A stretch of DNA of 64,000 nt from Luteibacter mycovicinus (lineage in GTDB: Bacteria; Pseudomonadota; Gammaproteobacteria; Xanthomonadales; Rhodanobacteraceae), in the NCBI RefSeq assembly GCF_000745235.1, contig NZ_JQNL01000001.1, forward strand, positions 4,272,001 through 4,336,000, read 5' to 3'. Both the position numbers and the translations under genes were made by a program. Numbering within the stretch: position 1 is the first letter of the stretch; the number at the start of each line of letters is the position of its first letter. A model generated the notes under the pieces. It did not search any database, was not told the DNA's origin, and saw only the letters and a program-made list of their open reading frames with translations. Below are positions 7,838-19,009 of this stretch, piece by piece.

Positions 7838-10800
7838 TCAGTGAAAATCGCGGGAGACGGAGCCCAGTTGCGGAAGCAGGTCGCTGAAGTCATGCAGGCG
7901 GCTGGCAACGAGATGGCGCACGCCCTCGATCGACTGCCACTGGCCGTCGACCGCCAGCAATACCGCGTCCAGCAAGGCCTGACGGCAGGCTTCGGCCACC
8001 CTGGGCCGCACGATCACATTCACCTGTCCGGTCTCGTCCTCGAGCGTGACGAAGGTGATGCCACTGGCCGTCTGGGGGCGCTGACGCACGGTGACGAGAC
8101 CGGCGTGTCGCAGCCAGATGCCGTTGCGTTCGCCTTCGAGGTCGCGCGCCCGCCGGACCCGACGCGCCTGCAAGTTCTTGCGAATCAACCCTAACGGATG
8201 AGCGGTGAGTGAAAGGCCGACCGTGGCGTAATCGGCGAAAACATTTTCGGCAGTCGTTGGAGGGCGCAGCGTGGCATGTTCCTCGGCAACCGTATCCAGC
8301 AAGGGCAATGTCCGTTCGATGCCTGAGCTTTCCCAGCGGGCGCGGTGTCTGTGACCACTGAGCACACGGAGTGCGCCGGCATCGGCGAGGCGTTCGCGTT
8401 CGAAACGGTTGAGACCCGCACGGCGGGCCAGATCCGCGAGATCGCGCAGCGGCGAGACCTCGCGTGCACTGACGATGCGCGCGCCCAGATCGGCCGACAG
8501 GCCGGCGATCTGGCGCAGGCCCAGGCGCAGGGCGAAGCGATCGTCCTTCCATGGCTCGAGCGTGCAGTCCCAGTGGCTGGTGGTCACATCGGGCGGCCGT
8601 ACTTCAAACCCGTGGCGGCGCAGGTCCGCGACGAGTTGCGCGGGCGCGTAGAACCCCATCGGCTGGCTGTTGAGCAGGGCGCAGCAGAAGATCTCCGGAT
8701 GGTGACATTTCAGGTAGGACGAGGCGTAAGCGATCAGGGCGAAGCCGGCCGCGTGCGATTCGGGAAAGCCATAGCTGCCGAAGCCCTGGATCTGGTCGAT
8801 GATCTGCTGGGTGAACTCCGGCGTGTAGTTGTTCTTCGCCATGTTCCGGCGGATCTTCGGCTCGAATTTCTGCAGCCCCCCGCGTCGTTTCCAGGCGGCC
8901 ATCGAACGGCGCAGGTCGTCGGATTCGCCAGGCGAGAAATCCGCCACCACCTGCAGGATCGCCATCACCTGTTCCTGAAAAATCGGTACGCCCAGCGTAC
9001 GCTCCAGCACCGGCCGTACGCCGTGTTCGTAGTGGATCTCCCCGGACGGCATCTGTCGCCGCTGCAGGTACGGATGCACCATGCCACCCTGGATCGGACC
9101 CGGGCGAACGATCGCCACCTGGATCACCAGATCGTAATAGCAGGCCGGCTTCAGACGCGGCAGCATCGACATCTGCGCGCGCGATTCGATCTGGAACACG
9201 CCGACGGTATCGGCCCGCTGGATCATCGCGTAGGTCGGACCGTCGTCCATGGGGATGTCGGCCAGGCGCCGGTAGTCGATACCGCGATGCGTACGCAGCA
9301 TGTCGATCGCCTTGCGCATGCAGGTGAGCATGCCCAGCGCCAGGCAATCCACCTTGAGCAGCTTCATCGTCTCCAGGTCGTCCTTGTCCCACTGGATGAT
9401 GGTGCGGTTATCCATCGCCGCGTTCTCGACAGGCACGAGGTAATGCAACGGCGTATCGGAGATAACGAAACCGCCCACGTGCTGCGACAGGTGACGTGGC
9501 ATGCCGCTGAGTTCCTGCACCAGTACCACCAGCTGCCGGATGGTGCGACTGGCGATATCGAAGCCACGCTCCTGCAGGCGCTGGATGATGGAGACCTCGC
9601 CATGCGCATGGGAATACGCATGACTGAGCTGGTCGAGCTGGTCTTCCGAAAGACCGAGCGCACGACCCACATCGCGTGCGGCGCTCTTGGGCTGGTAGCT
9701 GATCACCGTGGCGGCAAGGGCGGCGCGCTCACGGCTGTACTTGTCGAACACGTACTGCAGGACTTCTTCGCGACGCTCGTGTTCGAAATCGACGTCGATA
9801 TCCGGCGGCTCGTCGCGTTCCAGGGAGATGAATCGTTCGAACAGGGTGGTGATCTGGTCGGGATTCACTTCGGTGATGTGCAGGCAGAAACAGACCACCG
9901 AGTTCGCCGCCGAACCGCGTCCCTGGCAGAGGATTCCGCGTGAACGCGCAAAGCGCACGATGTCCTGCACGGTCAGGAAGAAGGCCTCGTAGCGCTGTCG
10001 GGCGATGAGGTCCAGTTCCTTCTCGATGCGCTCGACCAGCGCGGATGCGACGCCATCGGGCCAGCGCAACGCCGCGCCTTCGTAGGTGAGCTGGCGCAGC
10101 CAGGCGGCGGGGTCCTTGCCTTCGGGAACCAGTTCCCTGGGGTAGACATAGTTGATCTTGCGAATGTCGAAACCGATGCAGCGCGCGGCGACGACGGCGG
10201 TCTCGTCCAGCATGTCGCGCGGGTAGATGCGGTCGAGCGTCTCGCGCCGGCGCAGATGGCGTTCTCCGTTGGGAAACAGATCGTGGCCCGCCTCGGCCAC
10301 CGTGCGGTTGAGACGGATCGCTGTCATGACGTCCTGCAGGGCGCGCCGGCGACGCAGGTGCATGTGTACATCGCCTGCCGCGACACAGGGCAGGGCGTGG
10401 CGCGCGGCAAGGTCGCGCAACGCGTCCAGTTCGGCCTCGTCGTGCTGGGACCGGTGCAGTTCGACGGCCAGCCACGCGCGGCTTTTGAAGTGCGTTGCCA
10501 CCCATGCCGCCCGGCTCTCGTGTGTCGCCATGCCGGTGGCCGCCAGCGGGCCGGGCGCCCAGAGCAGGCACAGTCCGTCGGCGAGATTCTCCAGATCGGC
10601 ACGATGCAGTTCGTAATGGCCCTTGGTCGCACGTCGCCGACCCAGCGTGATCAGCCGGCACAGCTCGGTATAGCCGTCCTGGTTTTCGACGAGGAGAACG
10701 ATGACGGTGCCGTCGGAGAGTCGGAATTCGCTGCCGACGATCATCGGTAAACCGACTTCGAGTGAGGCCTCGAGACCTCGAACGATGCCTGAGAGCGAGC

Positions 10801-10975
10801 ATTCGTCGGTGATCGCCAGTGCGGTGTAGCCGATTTCCCTGGCTCGCTCGAAGAGCTCGCGTGCGCTCGATGCCCCGCGCTGGAAACTGAAATCGCTCAG
10901 CGCATGCAACTCCGCATACGCCGGGACGTCGACATCCCCATCGTTGGCGGGCAGTGTAAGTACGAGAGGCAGCAC
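7838..10975 (-). CDS. dnaE2: Error-prone DNA polymerase DnaE2 (ImuC)
   Basis: The catalytic subunit of the SOS mutasome, a C-family polymerase that performs mutagenic translesion synthesis with ImuA and ImuB. The open frame extends far upstream, but similarity begins at VPAYAELHALSDFSF (PHP domain). I therefore place the start at GTG 10975, eight bases after the imuB stop, giving 1045 residues, normal for the family. The polymerase active site includes PPDIDVDFEHERREEV, and QGRGSAANSVVC is another conserved block. A C-terminal OB-fold follows. It is the last gene of lexA-imuA-imuB-dnaE2 and should be induced by DNA damage. Confidence 0.95.
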   Translation of the reverse strand: MLPLVLTLPANDGDVDVPAYAELHALSDFSFQRGASSARELFERAREIGYTALAITDECSLSGIVRGLEASLEVGLPMIVGSEFRLSDGTVIVLLVENQDGYTELCRLITLGRRRATKGHYELHRADLENLADGLCLLWAPGPLAATGMATHESRAAWVATHFKSRAWLAVELHRSQHDEAELDALRDLAARHALPCVAAGDVHMHLRRRRALQDVMTAIRLNRTVAEAGHDLFPNGERHLRRRETLDRIYPRDMLDETAVVAARCIGFDIRKINYVYPRELVPEGKDPAAWLRQLTYEGAALRWPDGVASALVERIEKELDLIARQRYEAFFLTVQDIVRFARSRGILCQGRGSAANSVVCFCLHITEVNPDQITTLFERFISLERDEPPDIDVDFEHERREEVLQYVFDKYSRERAALAATVISYQPKSAARDVGRALGLSEDQLDQLSHAYSHAHGEVSIIQRLQERGFDIASRTIRQLVVLVQELSGMPRHLSQHVGGFVISDTPLHYLVPVENAAMDNRTIIQWDKDDLETMKLLKVDCLALGMLTCMRKAIDMLRTHRGIDYRRLADIPMDDGPTYAMIQRADTVGVFQIESRAQMSMLPRLKPACYYDLVIQVAIVRPGPIQGGMVHPYLQRRQMPSGEIHYEHGVRPVLERTLGVPIFQEQVMAILQVVADFSPGESDDLRRSMAAWKRRGGLQKFEPKIRRNMAKNNYTPEFTQQIIDQIQGFGSYGFPESHAAGFALIAYASSYLKCHHPEIFCCALLNSQPMGFYAPAQLVADLRRHGFEVRPPDVTTSHWDCTLEPWKDDRFALRLGLRQIAGLSADLGARIVSAREVSPLRDLADLARRAGLNRFERERLADAGALRVLSGHRHRARWESSGIERTLPLLDTVAEEHATLRPPTTAENVFADYATVGLSLTAHPLGLIRKNLQARRVRRARDLEGERNGIWLRHAGLVTVRQRPQTASGITFVTLEDETGQVNVIVRPRVAEACRQALLDAVLLAVDGQWQSIEGVRHLVASRLHDFSDLLPQLGSVSRDFH

Positions 10976-10983
10976 AGCGGGAC

Positions 10984-12393
10984 CTACGCGAACCAGCCGT
11001 GCAGCATCCAGCCGTCGAGTGTACCGGGCGGCAGGTAGGCCCAGGCTTGCTGTCCGTTTGCGGTGCGCACGATGTAGTAATCGCGTCGCGTGTCTTCGCC
11101 GTCCCACCAGCCGCTTTCGATCCGTTCGGGGCCGGCCAGTACGGCGGTGGGCTCGGGGCGCATCGGCAGAGGGCGCGGCAGGAGCCATAAGGGACGACGT
11201 CGGCGTGGCAGTGGAACCGTGCTGTCCGGTGTGCCGTAACGCATGGCGCGTTCGGGCCGATGGTCGGCCACGAGCGCGATCTGCCGAAGCGCGGCGTCGC
11301 CCAGTCGTGCCCGCAAACGTTCGTCGAGGGTGGGCCAGTCGAGACCATCGCCGCGGACCGGTTCGAACAGGTCGCGTACCGGTGGACGGAATACCGGCAG
11401 TTCTTCGGCATCCAGTTCGATGGCGCGCGCCGGTGCGGGTAACACGGTGCGCTCGAGGCGCGTGCGGGCCAGGTCGAACAGGCGTTCGGCGTCGCGTTGC
11501 GGCGCGGCCATGGCGACGACGACGCGTGTCGTGGCACCGCGTGCATGCTCGAGCGTCAGGGTGAAACGCTGTACGCCGCCATCCCGTGCCGCGAGCAGAT
11601 TGGCCAGTGCACGGGTGAGGCGGCGCAATGGAAAGAGCAGGGGCTGACTGCCATCCAGTTCGCTGTCGAACTCGATCCTCTGCTGGAAGTTGGCGGGTGG
11701 CTGCCAGGCGGCCAGGGGGTGGGTGGCTTGCCCGCGGATGCGATCGAGCCAGTTCACGCCATCGCGGCCGATGCGCCGGGTGAGTTCCGGGCGAGGAAGG
11801 CGAAAGACCTCGTCGAGACGACGAAAGCCCATCGCGTGCAGCGATTTCACCGTGGTTGCCGGCAAGCCCGCCCGATCGAGCGACAAGGCGCCCAACATGC
11901 GTATGACGCCTTCGCGCTCGGGCAGCACCATGCCGTCCGCATGAGCGGCGAACACCCATGAGGCGGCCGGGAAGGGAGTGGCGGCCATGGTGTGTACATG
12001 ACCTTGCTCGCTAAGGCCATGGCACAGTCGTTCCGCCAGCACGGGCCAGCCGTCGAACAGACGCAGACTGGCACCCAGTTCCATGAGGATGGCGCCTGGC
12101 GGGACCAGGCTGACATGACCACTGAACTGGTAGCACCACGCGGCGAGTTCGGCGAGCAGGCGCGCCTCGGCCTCACGGTCGCGAGGGCGCACTTCCAGGG
12201 CGGGGCAAAGCGCGCGTGCGGCGGCGAGGCTCTGCCCACGGCGCACACCGAATGTGCTGGCCTCCGGATTGGCGGCGGCGATCAGGCGCTGGCGCGCACG
12301 GGTATTGAGCAAGGCGGAGGGGCCTGCCTCCGGTGTCGCGGCAAAGGCGGCGGAGAACGCCAGACCGGGAAAACGGAGACAGGCCCAAAGCAT
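10984..12393 (-). CDS. imuB: ImuB, catalytically inactive Y-family polymerase-like adaptor
   Basis: A 469-residue Y-family polymerase homologue acting as the hub of the ImuA-ImuB-DnaE2 mutasome, normally binding the beta clamp. It opens MLWACLRFPGLAFSA, lacking the acidic metal ligand that active Y-family enzymes carry at this position, as expected for ImuB. The helix-hairpin-helix portion appears near LHAMGFRRLDEVFRLPRPEL and the little-finger region follows. The C-terminal part (ESGWWDGEDTRRDYYIV) is typical of ImuB. I could not assign a clamp-binding motif with confidence. It begins 73 bases after imuA. Confidence 0.93.
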   Translation of the reverse strand: MLWACLRFPGLAFSAAFAATPEAGPSALLNTRARQRLIAAANPEASTFGVRRGQSLAAARALCPALEVRPRDREAEARLLAELAAWCYQFSGHVSLVPPGAILMELGASLRLFDGWPVLAERLCHGLSEQGHVHTMAATPFPAASWVFAAHADGMVLPEREGVIRMLGALSLDRAGLPATTVKSLHAMGFRRLDEVFRLPRPELTRRIGRDGVNWLDRIRGQATHPLAAWQPPANFQQRIEFDSELDGSQPLLFPLRRLTRALANLLAARDGGVQRFTLTLEHARGATTRVVVAMAAPQRDAERLFDLARTRLERTVLPAPARAIELDAEELPVFRPPVRDLFEPVRGDGLDWPTLDERLRARLGDAALRQIALVADHRPERAMRYGTPDSTVPLPRRRRPLWLLPRPLPMRPEPTAVLAGPERIESGWWDGEDTRRDYYIVRTANGQQAWAYLPPGTLDGWMLHGWFA

Positions 12394-12466
12394 GGCTGCG
12401 TATAAGAAGCGACGACGGAGCGTCCGTCATGACGGCGAGCGGGAAGCGGCGTCATGACGGTTTCCA

Positions 12467-13096
12467 TCAGGCCCGCATGCGCAGCAGCGGAGCGGTGGTG
12501 GTCAGCAGTCCTCGCGACTTGAGGACATCCACATAGGTGGCCTCGTCGCTGTTGCTGACCTTGAGGCGTAGTGCCGCCGGGCTGTTCTGCTCGGCGTGCC
12601 CGGCCGGGCGGAAGATCATGGCGCAGGCGTCGCCGCTTTCGGCGGCCAGCTGCAGGCGACGCAGGCTGCGGTAATCGATGTCGGGCAACCAGCCGACCAC
12701 GGCGCCGCAGCAGCCGGAACGCAGGCACTGCTCCATACTCCATGCGGCCTCGGTGCTGCCGGCATGGATTTCGTGCAGGAAGCGCAGGTCGACACCGGCC
12801 GCCGCCAGCGCGGGTGCATAAGGCAGGTAGGGCGGTGCGACGAAGATCACGCGACGGTGTTCCTGGGTGAGCGCGGCAAGCGCGGGCATCACCAGGTCGA
12901 GCTCACCCAGCCCATCGTGTTCGAACAGGATTTCGCTCAGCGCGCCTTGCGGCCAGCCCCCGCCGGGCAGCTTCTGGTCCAGGGAGGTCCAGCCGGTGGA
13001 CAGCGCACGTACGCGCGGCTGACGGTCAGCGGAACGGCGCCAGATACCGGGATGGTCGAGCACCTGGGCGAGGGTCGGAGTGGCGATGGCGTTCAT
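12467..13096 (-). CDS. imuA: ImuA, RecA-like mutasome accessory protein
   Basis: A 209-residue member of the translesion-synthesis-associated ImuA family, a RecA/SulA-like protein needed with ImuB and DnaE2 for induced mutagenesis. It contains STGWTSLDQKLPGGGWPQGA and then LSEILFEHDGLGELDLVMPA, the usual opening of the RecA-like fold. The nucleotide loop is degenerate, as in other ImuA proteins. The ATG is 2 bases after the lexA stop, so the two are translationally coupled. Expression should follow the single LexA operator at 13727-13740. Confidence 0.92.
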   Translation of the reverse strand: MNAIATPTLAQVLDHPGIWRRSADRQPRVRALSTGWTSLDQKLPGGGWPQGALSEILFEHDGLGELDLVMPALAALTQEHRRVIFVAPPYLPYAPALAAAGVDLRFLHEIHAGSTEAAWSMEQCLRSGCCGAVVGWLPDIDYRSLRRLQLAAESGDACAMIFRPAGHAEQNSPAALRLKVSNSDEATYVDVLKSRGLLTTTAPLLRMRA

Positions 13097-13098
13097 GG

Positions 13099-13725
13099 TC
13101 AGGTCCTGCGGATGATGCCGACGTAACGCCCTTCGATGGCGAACGCATGGCGACGGGGGTCGACTTCGATCGGGCTGAAGTCGGGGTTTTCGGGCAGCAG
13201 CAGAAGCCGGCCGCGCTCGTGCCTGAGGCGTTTGACGGTGACTTCGTCGTCCAGCCGGGCGACCACGATCTGGCCATCGGTGGCGGTTGCGGTCTTGTGG
13301 ACGGCGAGCAGGTCGCCGTCGAGGATGCCGGCGTCGCGCATGCTCAGACCCACCACGCGCAGCAGGTAATCGGCGCGCGGACGAAACAGGGAAGGATCGA
13401 CCTCGAGCTGCGACTCGATGTTTTCCTCGGCCAGGATGGGCGAGCCGGCGGCCACGCGACCGATCAGCGGGAGGTCGTTAGCGGCGGCGGTACGCATGAT
13501 GGCGGCGTTGCCGGCCGAAAGGCGCAGGCCACGATGCTGCGGGGAACGTTCCAGCACGCCCTTGCGGACCAGCGACTCGACGCAGGCCTGTGCGGAGCTG
13601 TGGCTGGGGAAGCCCAGGGCATCGGCGATTTCGCGCAGCGTGGGCGGCAGGCCTTGCGTCTGCAGGTATTCCTGCAGAAATGCGAGGGTCTTTTGCTGAC
13701 GCTCTGTGAGGGTAGGTGTCGACAT
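13099..13725 (-). CDS. lexA: LexA repressor (LexA2-type, heading the mutasome operon)
   Basis: SOS repressor with an N-terminal winged helix-turn-helix (LTERQQKTLAFLQEYLQTQG, then PPTLREIADALGFPS) and a C-terminal S24 self-cleavage domain. The cleavage site is AAG in IGRVAAGSP. The catalytic Ser is in VGLSMRDAGI and the Lys in AVHKTATA. I chose the ATG at 13725 (208 residues, MSTPTLTERQQ). A frame start 12 codons upstream would place the operator inside the coding region. No clear Shine-Dalgarno is present at either start, because the operator directly abuts the chosen ATG. It leads the imuA-imuB-dnaE2 operon, as in many proteobacteria. Confidence 0.92.
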   Translation of the reverse strand: MSTPTLTERQQKTLAFLQEYLQTQGLPPTLREIADALGFPSHSSAQACVESLVRKGVLERSPQHRGLRLSAGNAAIMRTAAANDLPLIGRVAAGSPILAEENIESQLEVDPSLFRPRADYLLRVVGLSMRDAGILDGDLLAVHKTATATDGQIVVARLDDEVTVKRLRHERGRLLLLPENPDFSPIEVDPRRHAFAIEGRYVGIIRRT

Positions 13726-13726
13726 G

Positions 13727-13740
13727 TGTACATTTGTACA
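13727..13740 (-). promoter_or_regulatory. LexA operator (SOS box)
   Basis: On the minus strand the sequence is TGTACAAATGTACA, an exact inverted repeat of TGTACA with a 2-base spacer. It sits immediately before the lexA ATG. From memory, this is the operator described for the second LexA of Xanthomonas. It should autoregulate lexA and control the whole mutasome operon. It may also affect the divergent MFS gene 95 bases away. Confidence 0.88.
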
Positions 13741-13834
13741 TAGGTCGGGCAACCGGTGCAAGAGGGATGCGCTCTATTGCACGTTTATGCATGATTGAAT
13801 ACATTGATGCGCATTCCTCGTCCCCGGAATTTGC

Positions 13835-14956
13835 ATGAAGCCTGTACGCGCTACCCGATTGATCTTCCTGTTATCCGGCATCGGCATGGCCAGCTGGGCA
13901 CCGATGGTGCCCTACGCCAAGGCTCGTCTGGGTCTGGACGATGCCACGCTGGGCCTCGTTCTCTTGTGCATGGGGTGCGGAGCGACAGCGGCGATGCCAC
14001 TGGCCGGTTTCTTCAGCCATCGCTTCGGCCACCGCGATGTGATCGGCGTGAGCGGGCTTCTCGTCTGCCTCGCCTTGCCCTTGCTGACCCTTGCGCCGAA
14101 TGTCTGGTGGCTTGGCGCGGCGCTCCTGTTTTTCGGTGCATCCCTCGGTGTGGTCGACGTCGCCATGAATGCGCATGCGGTCGACGTCGAGAAGCAGCAG
14201 GGCAGGCCGATGATGTCGGGTTTTCACGGGCTTTTCAGCGTCGGAGGTCTGGCCGGCTCCGCCGGTATGGCGGCCTTGCTTCGGTTCGGTGCGCCATTGA
14301 CCGGCAGTGCCATCGCGGTCTCCGTGCTGATGCTGCTCATCGTGGGTACCCAGTGGCGACACTTCCTTGTCCGGCACGACGATGGCTCGGGCGACGTGCA
14401 TGCGGGCTTCCGTATGCCGAGTGGCGCCGTCTTCCTGCTTGGCTTCCTGTGCATGGTCGTCTTCCTTGCGGAAGGTGCGATGCTCGACTGGAGTGCGGTA
14501 TTCCTGCGCTTCTCGCGTGGTTTCGATCCTTCCGTGGCTGGCCTGGGGTACGCGGCGTTCTCCGTCGCCATGGCGATCGGGCGCCTGCTGGGCGATCGCA
14601 TCACGGCCTCGCTGGGAGCGACCACCATCGTGCGGATGGGCAGCCTGATCGCCGCGGCCGGCTTCTTCCTTGCCACGCTGTTGCCCTGGGGCCCCGTCGC
14701 CTTGCTGGGTTTCGTCCTGGTCGGTATCGGCGCGTCGAACATCGTGCCCGTCCTGTTCAGCGCGGCGGGGCGGCAGAAGAACACCTCGCCGGGTATCGCC
14801 ATCGCCACGGTCACCTCGCTGGGGTATGCGGGGATGCTGGCCGGGCCCGCGGTCATCGGTTTCGTCGCCCACGCCAGCAGCCTTTCGATCGCCCTGGCGG
14901 GGGTCGCCAGTCTGCTCGTCGTGGTTTCCCTTTGCGCCTCTATCGTGCGCCGTTGA
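13835..14956 (+). CDS. MFS transporter (YbjJ/fucose-permease-like)
   Basis: A 373-residue inner-membrane protein with about 12 hydrophobic helices. The first loop motif reads GFFSHRFGHRDVIG, and the proton-linked MFS layout is repeated in the second half (AMAIGRLLGDRITA). The family resembles E. coli YbjJ, which also neighbours a HAD phosphatase gene. The substrate is unknown; a sugar or nucleoside-like metabolite fits the downstream HAD and DeoR genes. It starts 94 bases beyond the LexA operator in the opposite direction. The next gene starts 12 bases after the stop. Confidence 0.88.
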   Translation: MKPVRATRLIFLLSGIGMASWAPMVPYAKARLGLDDATLGLVLLCMGCGATAAMPLAGFFSHRFGHRDVIGVSGLLVCLALPLLTLAPNVWWLGAALLFFGASLGVVDVAMNAHAVDVEKQQGRPMMSGFHGLFSVGGLAGSAGMAALLRFGAPLTGSAIAVSVLMLLIVGTQWRHFLVRHDDGSGDVHAGFRMPSGAVFLLGFLCMVVFLAEGAMLDWSAVFLRFSRGFDPSVAGLGYAAFSVAMAIGRLLGDRITASLGATTIVRMGSLIAAAGFFLATLLPWGPVALLGFVLVGIGASNIVPVLFSAAGRQKNTSPGIAIATVTSLGYAGMLAGPAVIGFVAHASSLSIALAGVASLLVVVSLCASIVRR

Positions 14957-14968
14957 ACGGAGTTTTCC

Positions 14969-15589
14969 ATGCATAAGAAACGCGATGTCGTGATCTTCGA
15001 TTTCGGCGGTGTCCTGATCGACTGGAACCCGCGCTACCTCTATCGCAAGCTGTTCGGTGACGATGAACAGGCGATGGAAACCTTCCTTGCCGAAGTCACC
15101 ACGCCGGAATGGAACCTGCGACAGGACGCGGGTCGTTCATGGGATGAGGCGGTTCGCCTTCTTACCGACGAACATCCCACCAAGGCCGAACTGATCGCCG
15201 CCTATCAGCACCGCTGGGAAGAAACCCTGGGCGGCGCCATCGACGACAGCCTGCACATTCTGCGTGAGCTGAAAGAGGCGGGTCATCCGCTGTATGGCCT
15301 GACCAACTGGTCGCACGAGACCTTTCCGTTCGCGCGGGAACGCTTCGATTTCCTGGGCCTGTTCGACGGCATCGTCGTGTCGGGCGAAGAGGGCATGATC
15401 AAGCCCGACCCCAGGCTTTACCAGACACTGCTCGAGCGATATGACATCGATCCGGCGACGGCCGTCTTCATCGATGACAACAAGGCCAATGTCGACGCCG
15501 CCGACGCCCTGGGCATTCATGGCATCCATTTCCACACGCCGCGTCAGTTGCGCGACGAACTGATTGCCCTGGGTTTCCTGTCGGCATGA
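14969..15589 (+). CDS. HAD-superfamily phosphatase (YihX-like)
   Basis: A 206-residue cytoplasmic haloacid-dehalogenase-type hydrolase. Motif I is IFDFGGVLIDWNP with the nucleophile Asp in DFGG, motif II is GLTNWS, motif III is IKPDPRLY and motif IV is VFIDDNKANVDAA. The pattern resembles YihX-type sugar-phosphate phosphatases. GGAG precedes the ATG at good spacing. It lies between the MFS gene and a DeoR gene, whose ATG overlaps its TGA. A role in dephosphorylating a transported or intracellular sugar phosphate is the likely reading, but the substrate is not visible. Confidence 0.9.
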   Translation: MHKKRDVVIFDFGGVLIDWNPRYLYRKLFGDDEQAMETFLAEVTTPEWNLRQDAGRSWDEAVRLLTDEHPTKAELIAAYQHRWEETLGGAIDDSLHILRELKEAGHPLYGLTNWSHETFPFARERFDFLGLFDGIVVSGEEGMIKPDPRLYQTLLERYDIDPATAVFIDDNKANVDAADALGIHGIHFHTPRQLRDELIALGFLSA

Positions 15590-16356
15590 ATGCGTCGGTC
15601 GACATTACGCTGCCTCGCGAGCGTCAGCAGCTGATCCTCGAGCGTCTGCGACGCGACGGGAAAGTCGTGGCGGCGGAACTCGCGCAGGAATTCCGGGTGT
15701 CGGAAGACTCCATCCGGCGTGATCTGCGCGATCTGGCGGGGCAGGGTCTGTGTCGGCGCGTTTACGGTGGCGCGTTACTGGCGGTGAGCATTCCGCCGCT
15801 GGGCGAGCGCCATGCGGAGCGCACGGAACTGAAGCGGGCGCTTGCACGTACCGCGATCGGTCTGGTCGGTAGCGGCCAGATTCTTTTCATCGATGCCGGC
15901 TCGACCAACACGGTTCTGGCGAGGATGTTGCCGGAGCACCATGACCTGACCGTGGTGACCAATGCCCCCGACGTCGCCCTCGCGGTGCTGGGACGACCCG
16001 GTTTCGACGTGATCCTGCTCGGCGGCAAACTCGATCCGGCCATCGGTGGCGCGATCGGCTCACGTACGGTGCGACAGGCGCAGGACATTCGCGCCGATCT
16101 GTGTTTCCCGGGCGTCTGCGCCATCGATCCGCAACGCGGCTTATGGACGTACGACGAGGAAGAAACCGTCTTCAAGCAGGCGATCATCGAGGCGAGTGGT
16201 GAGACGGTGGCGATCGCCACCCCGGACAAGCTGGTGGCCTCGGCGACACATCACACGGCGCCGATCAGCGGCGTCTCGCATCTGGTGGTGGCGGCGGATA
16301 CGGATCCGGCAGTGGTGGAGCGGTATCGGGTGGCGGGCGTGACGGTGCACCTGTAA
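15586..16356 (+). CDS. DeoR/GlpR-family transcriptional repressor
   Basis: A 256-residue DeoR-type regulator. The N-terminal helix-turn-helix contains ILERLRRDGKVVAAELAQEF and then RVSEDSIRRDLRDLAGQGLC, the family signature. The C-terminal sugar-phosphate sensor has FIDAGSTNTVLA and VVTNAPDVA. Its ATG overlaps the HAD stop by 4 bases (ATGA). By family habit it would sense a phosphorylated sugar and control this MFS-HAD-regulator operon. Its stop codon lies inside the first copy of a REP pair. Confidence 0.92.
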   Translation: MNASVDITLPRERQQLILERLRRDGKVVAAELAQEFRVSEDSIRRDLRDLAGQGLCRRVYGGALLAVSIPPLGERHAERTELKRALARTAIGLVGSGQILFIDAGSTNTVLARMLPEHHDLTVVTNAPDVALAVLGRPGFDVILLGGKLDPAIGGAIGSRTVRQAQDIRADLCFPGVCAIDPQRGLWTYDEEETVFKQAIIEASGETVAIATPDKLVASATHHTAPISGVSHLVVAADTDPAVVERYRVAGVTVHL

Positions 16357-16424
16357 TCGTCAACAGGTACGGCTCCCACCGGGGTGTGATCGCCGGGTGG
16401 GAGCCAAGCCTGCTGGCGATGCTC
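16350..16424. repeat. Head-to-head REP-like palindrome pair (GGTGGGAGCC type)
   Basis: Copy one reads on the minus strand from 16380 as GGTGGGAGCC, then CCTGTTGACGAT. Copy two reads on the plus strand from 16396 as GGTGGGAGCC, then CCTGCTGGCGAT. The heads face each other and can pair over 10 bases (16371-16380 with 16396-16405). The tail of copy one overlaps the DeoR stop codon. The pair lies between two convergent genes and could act as a bidirectional terminator or mRNA-end stabiliser. Related copies lie at 31510-31568. Confidence 0.65.
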
Positions 16425-16452
16425 TTTCCGGACTAAGGAAAGAGCCGATCCA

Positions 16453-18825
<2,373 letters not shown>

Positions 18826-19009
18826 AGGAAGTTCCTCACATCGGTTGGGCGGCGGGCCGCGCTGGAAAAATCGGCGCATTGTCGCGGTGGTATGGTCTGG
18901 CTGACAAGCGGCGATGCACAAATCGCCCGTGATAATGCGGGGTGGATGGTTATGAAGACGTATTGGTCTTAAGGTGGCGGTCACGGAACCAACCCAAGGA
19001 AACCGTTCG

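Noticed and set aside
10355..10370. GTGTACAT half-site inside dnaE2 (and a similar one near 11993 in imuB) as extra LexA operators
   Set aside because: Only one half matches and both are inside coding sequence far from any start.
10976..11959. Upstream extension of the dnaE2 frame
   Set aside because: It overlaps imuB in another frame, has an Arg/Pro/Thr-rich nonsense composition and no polymerase similarity before VPAYAELHAL.
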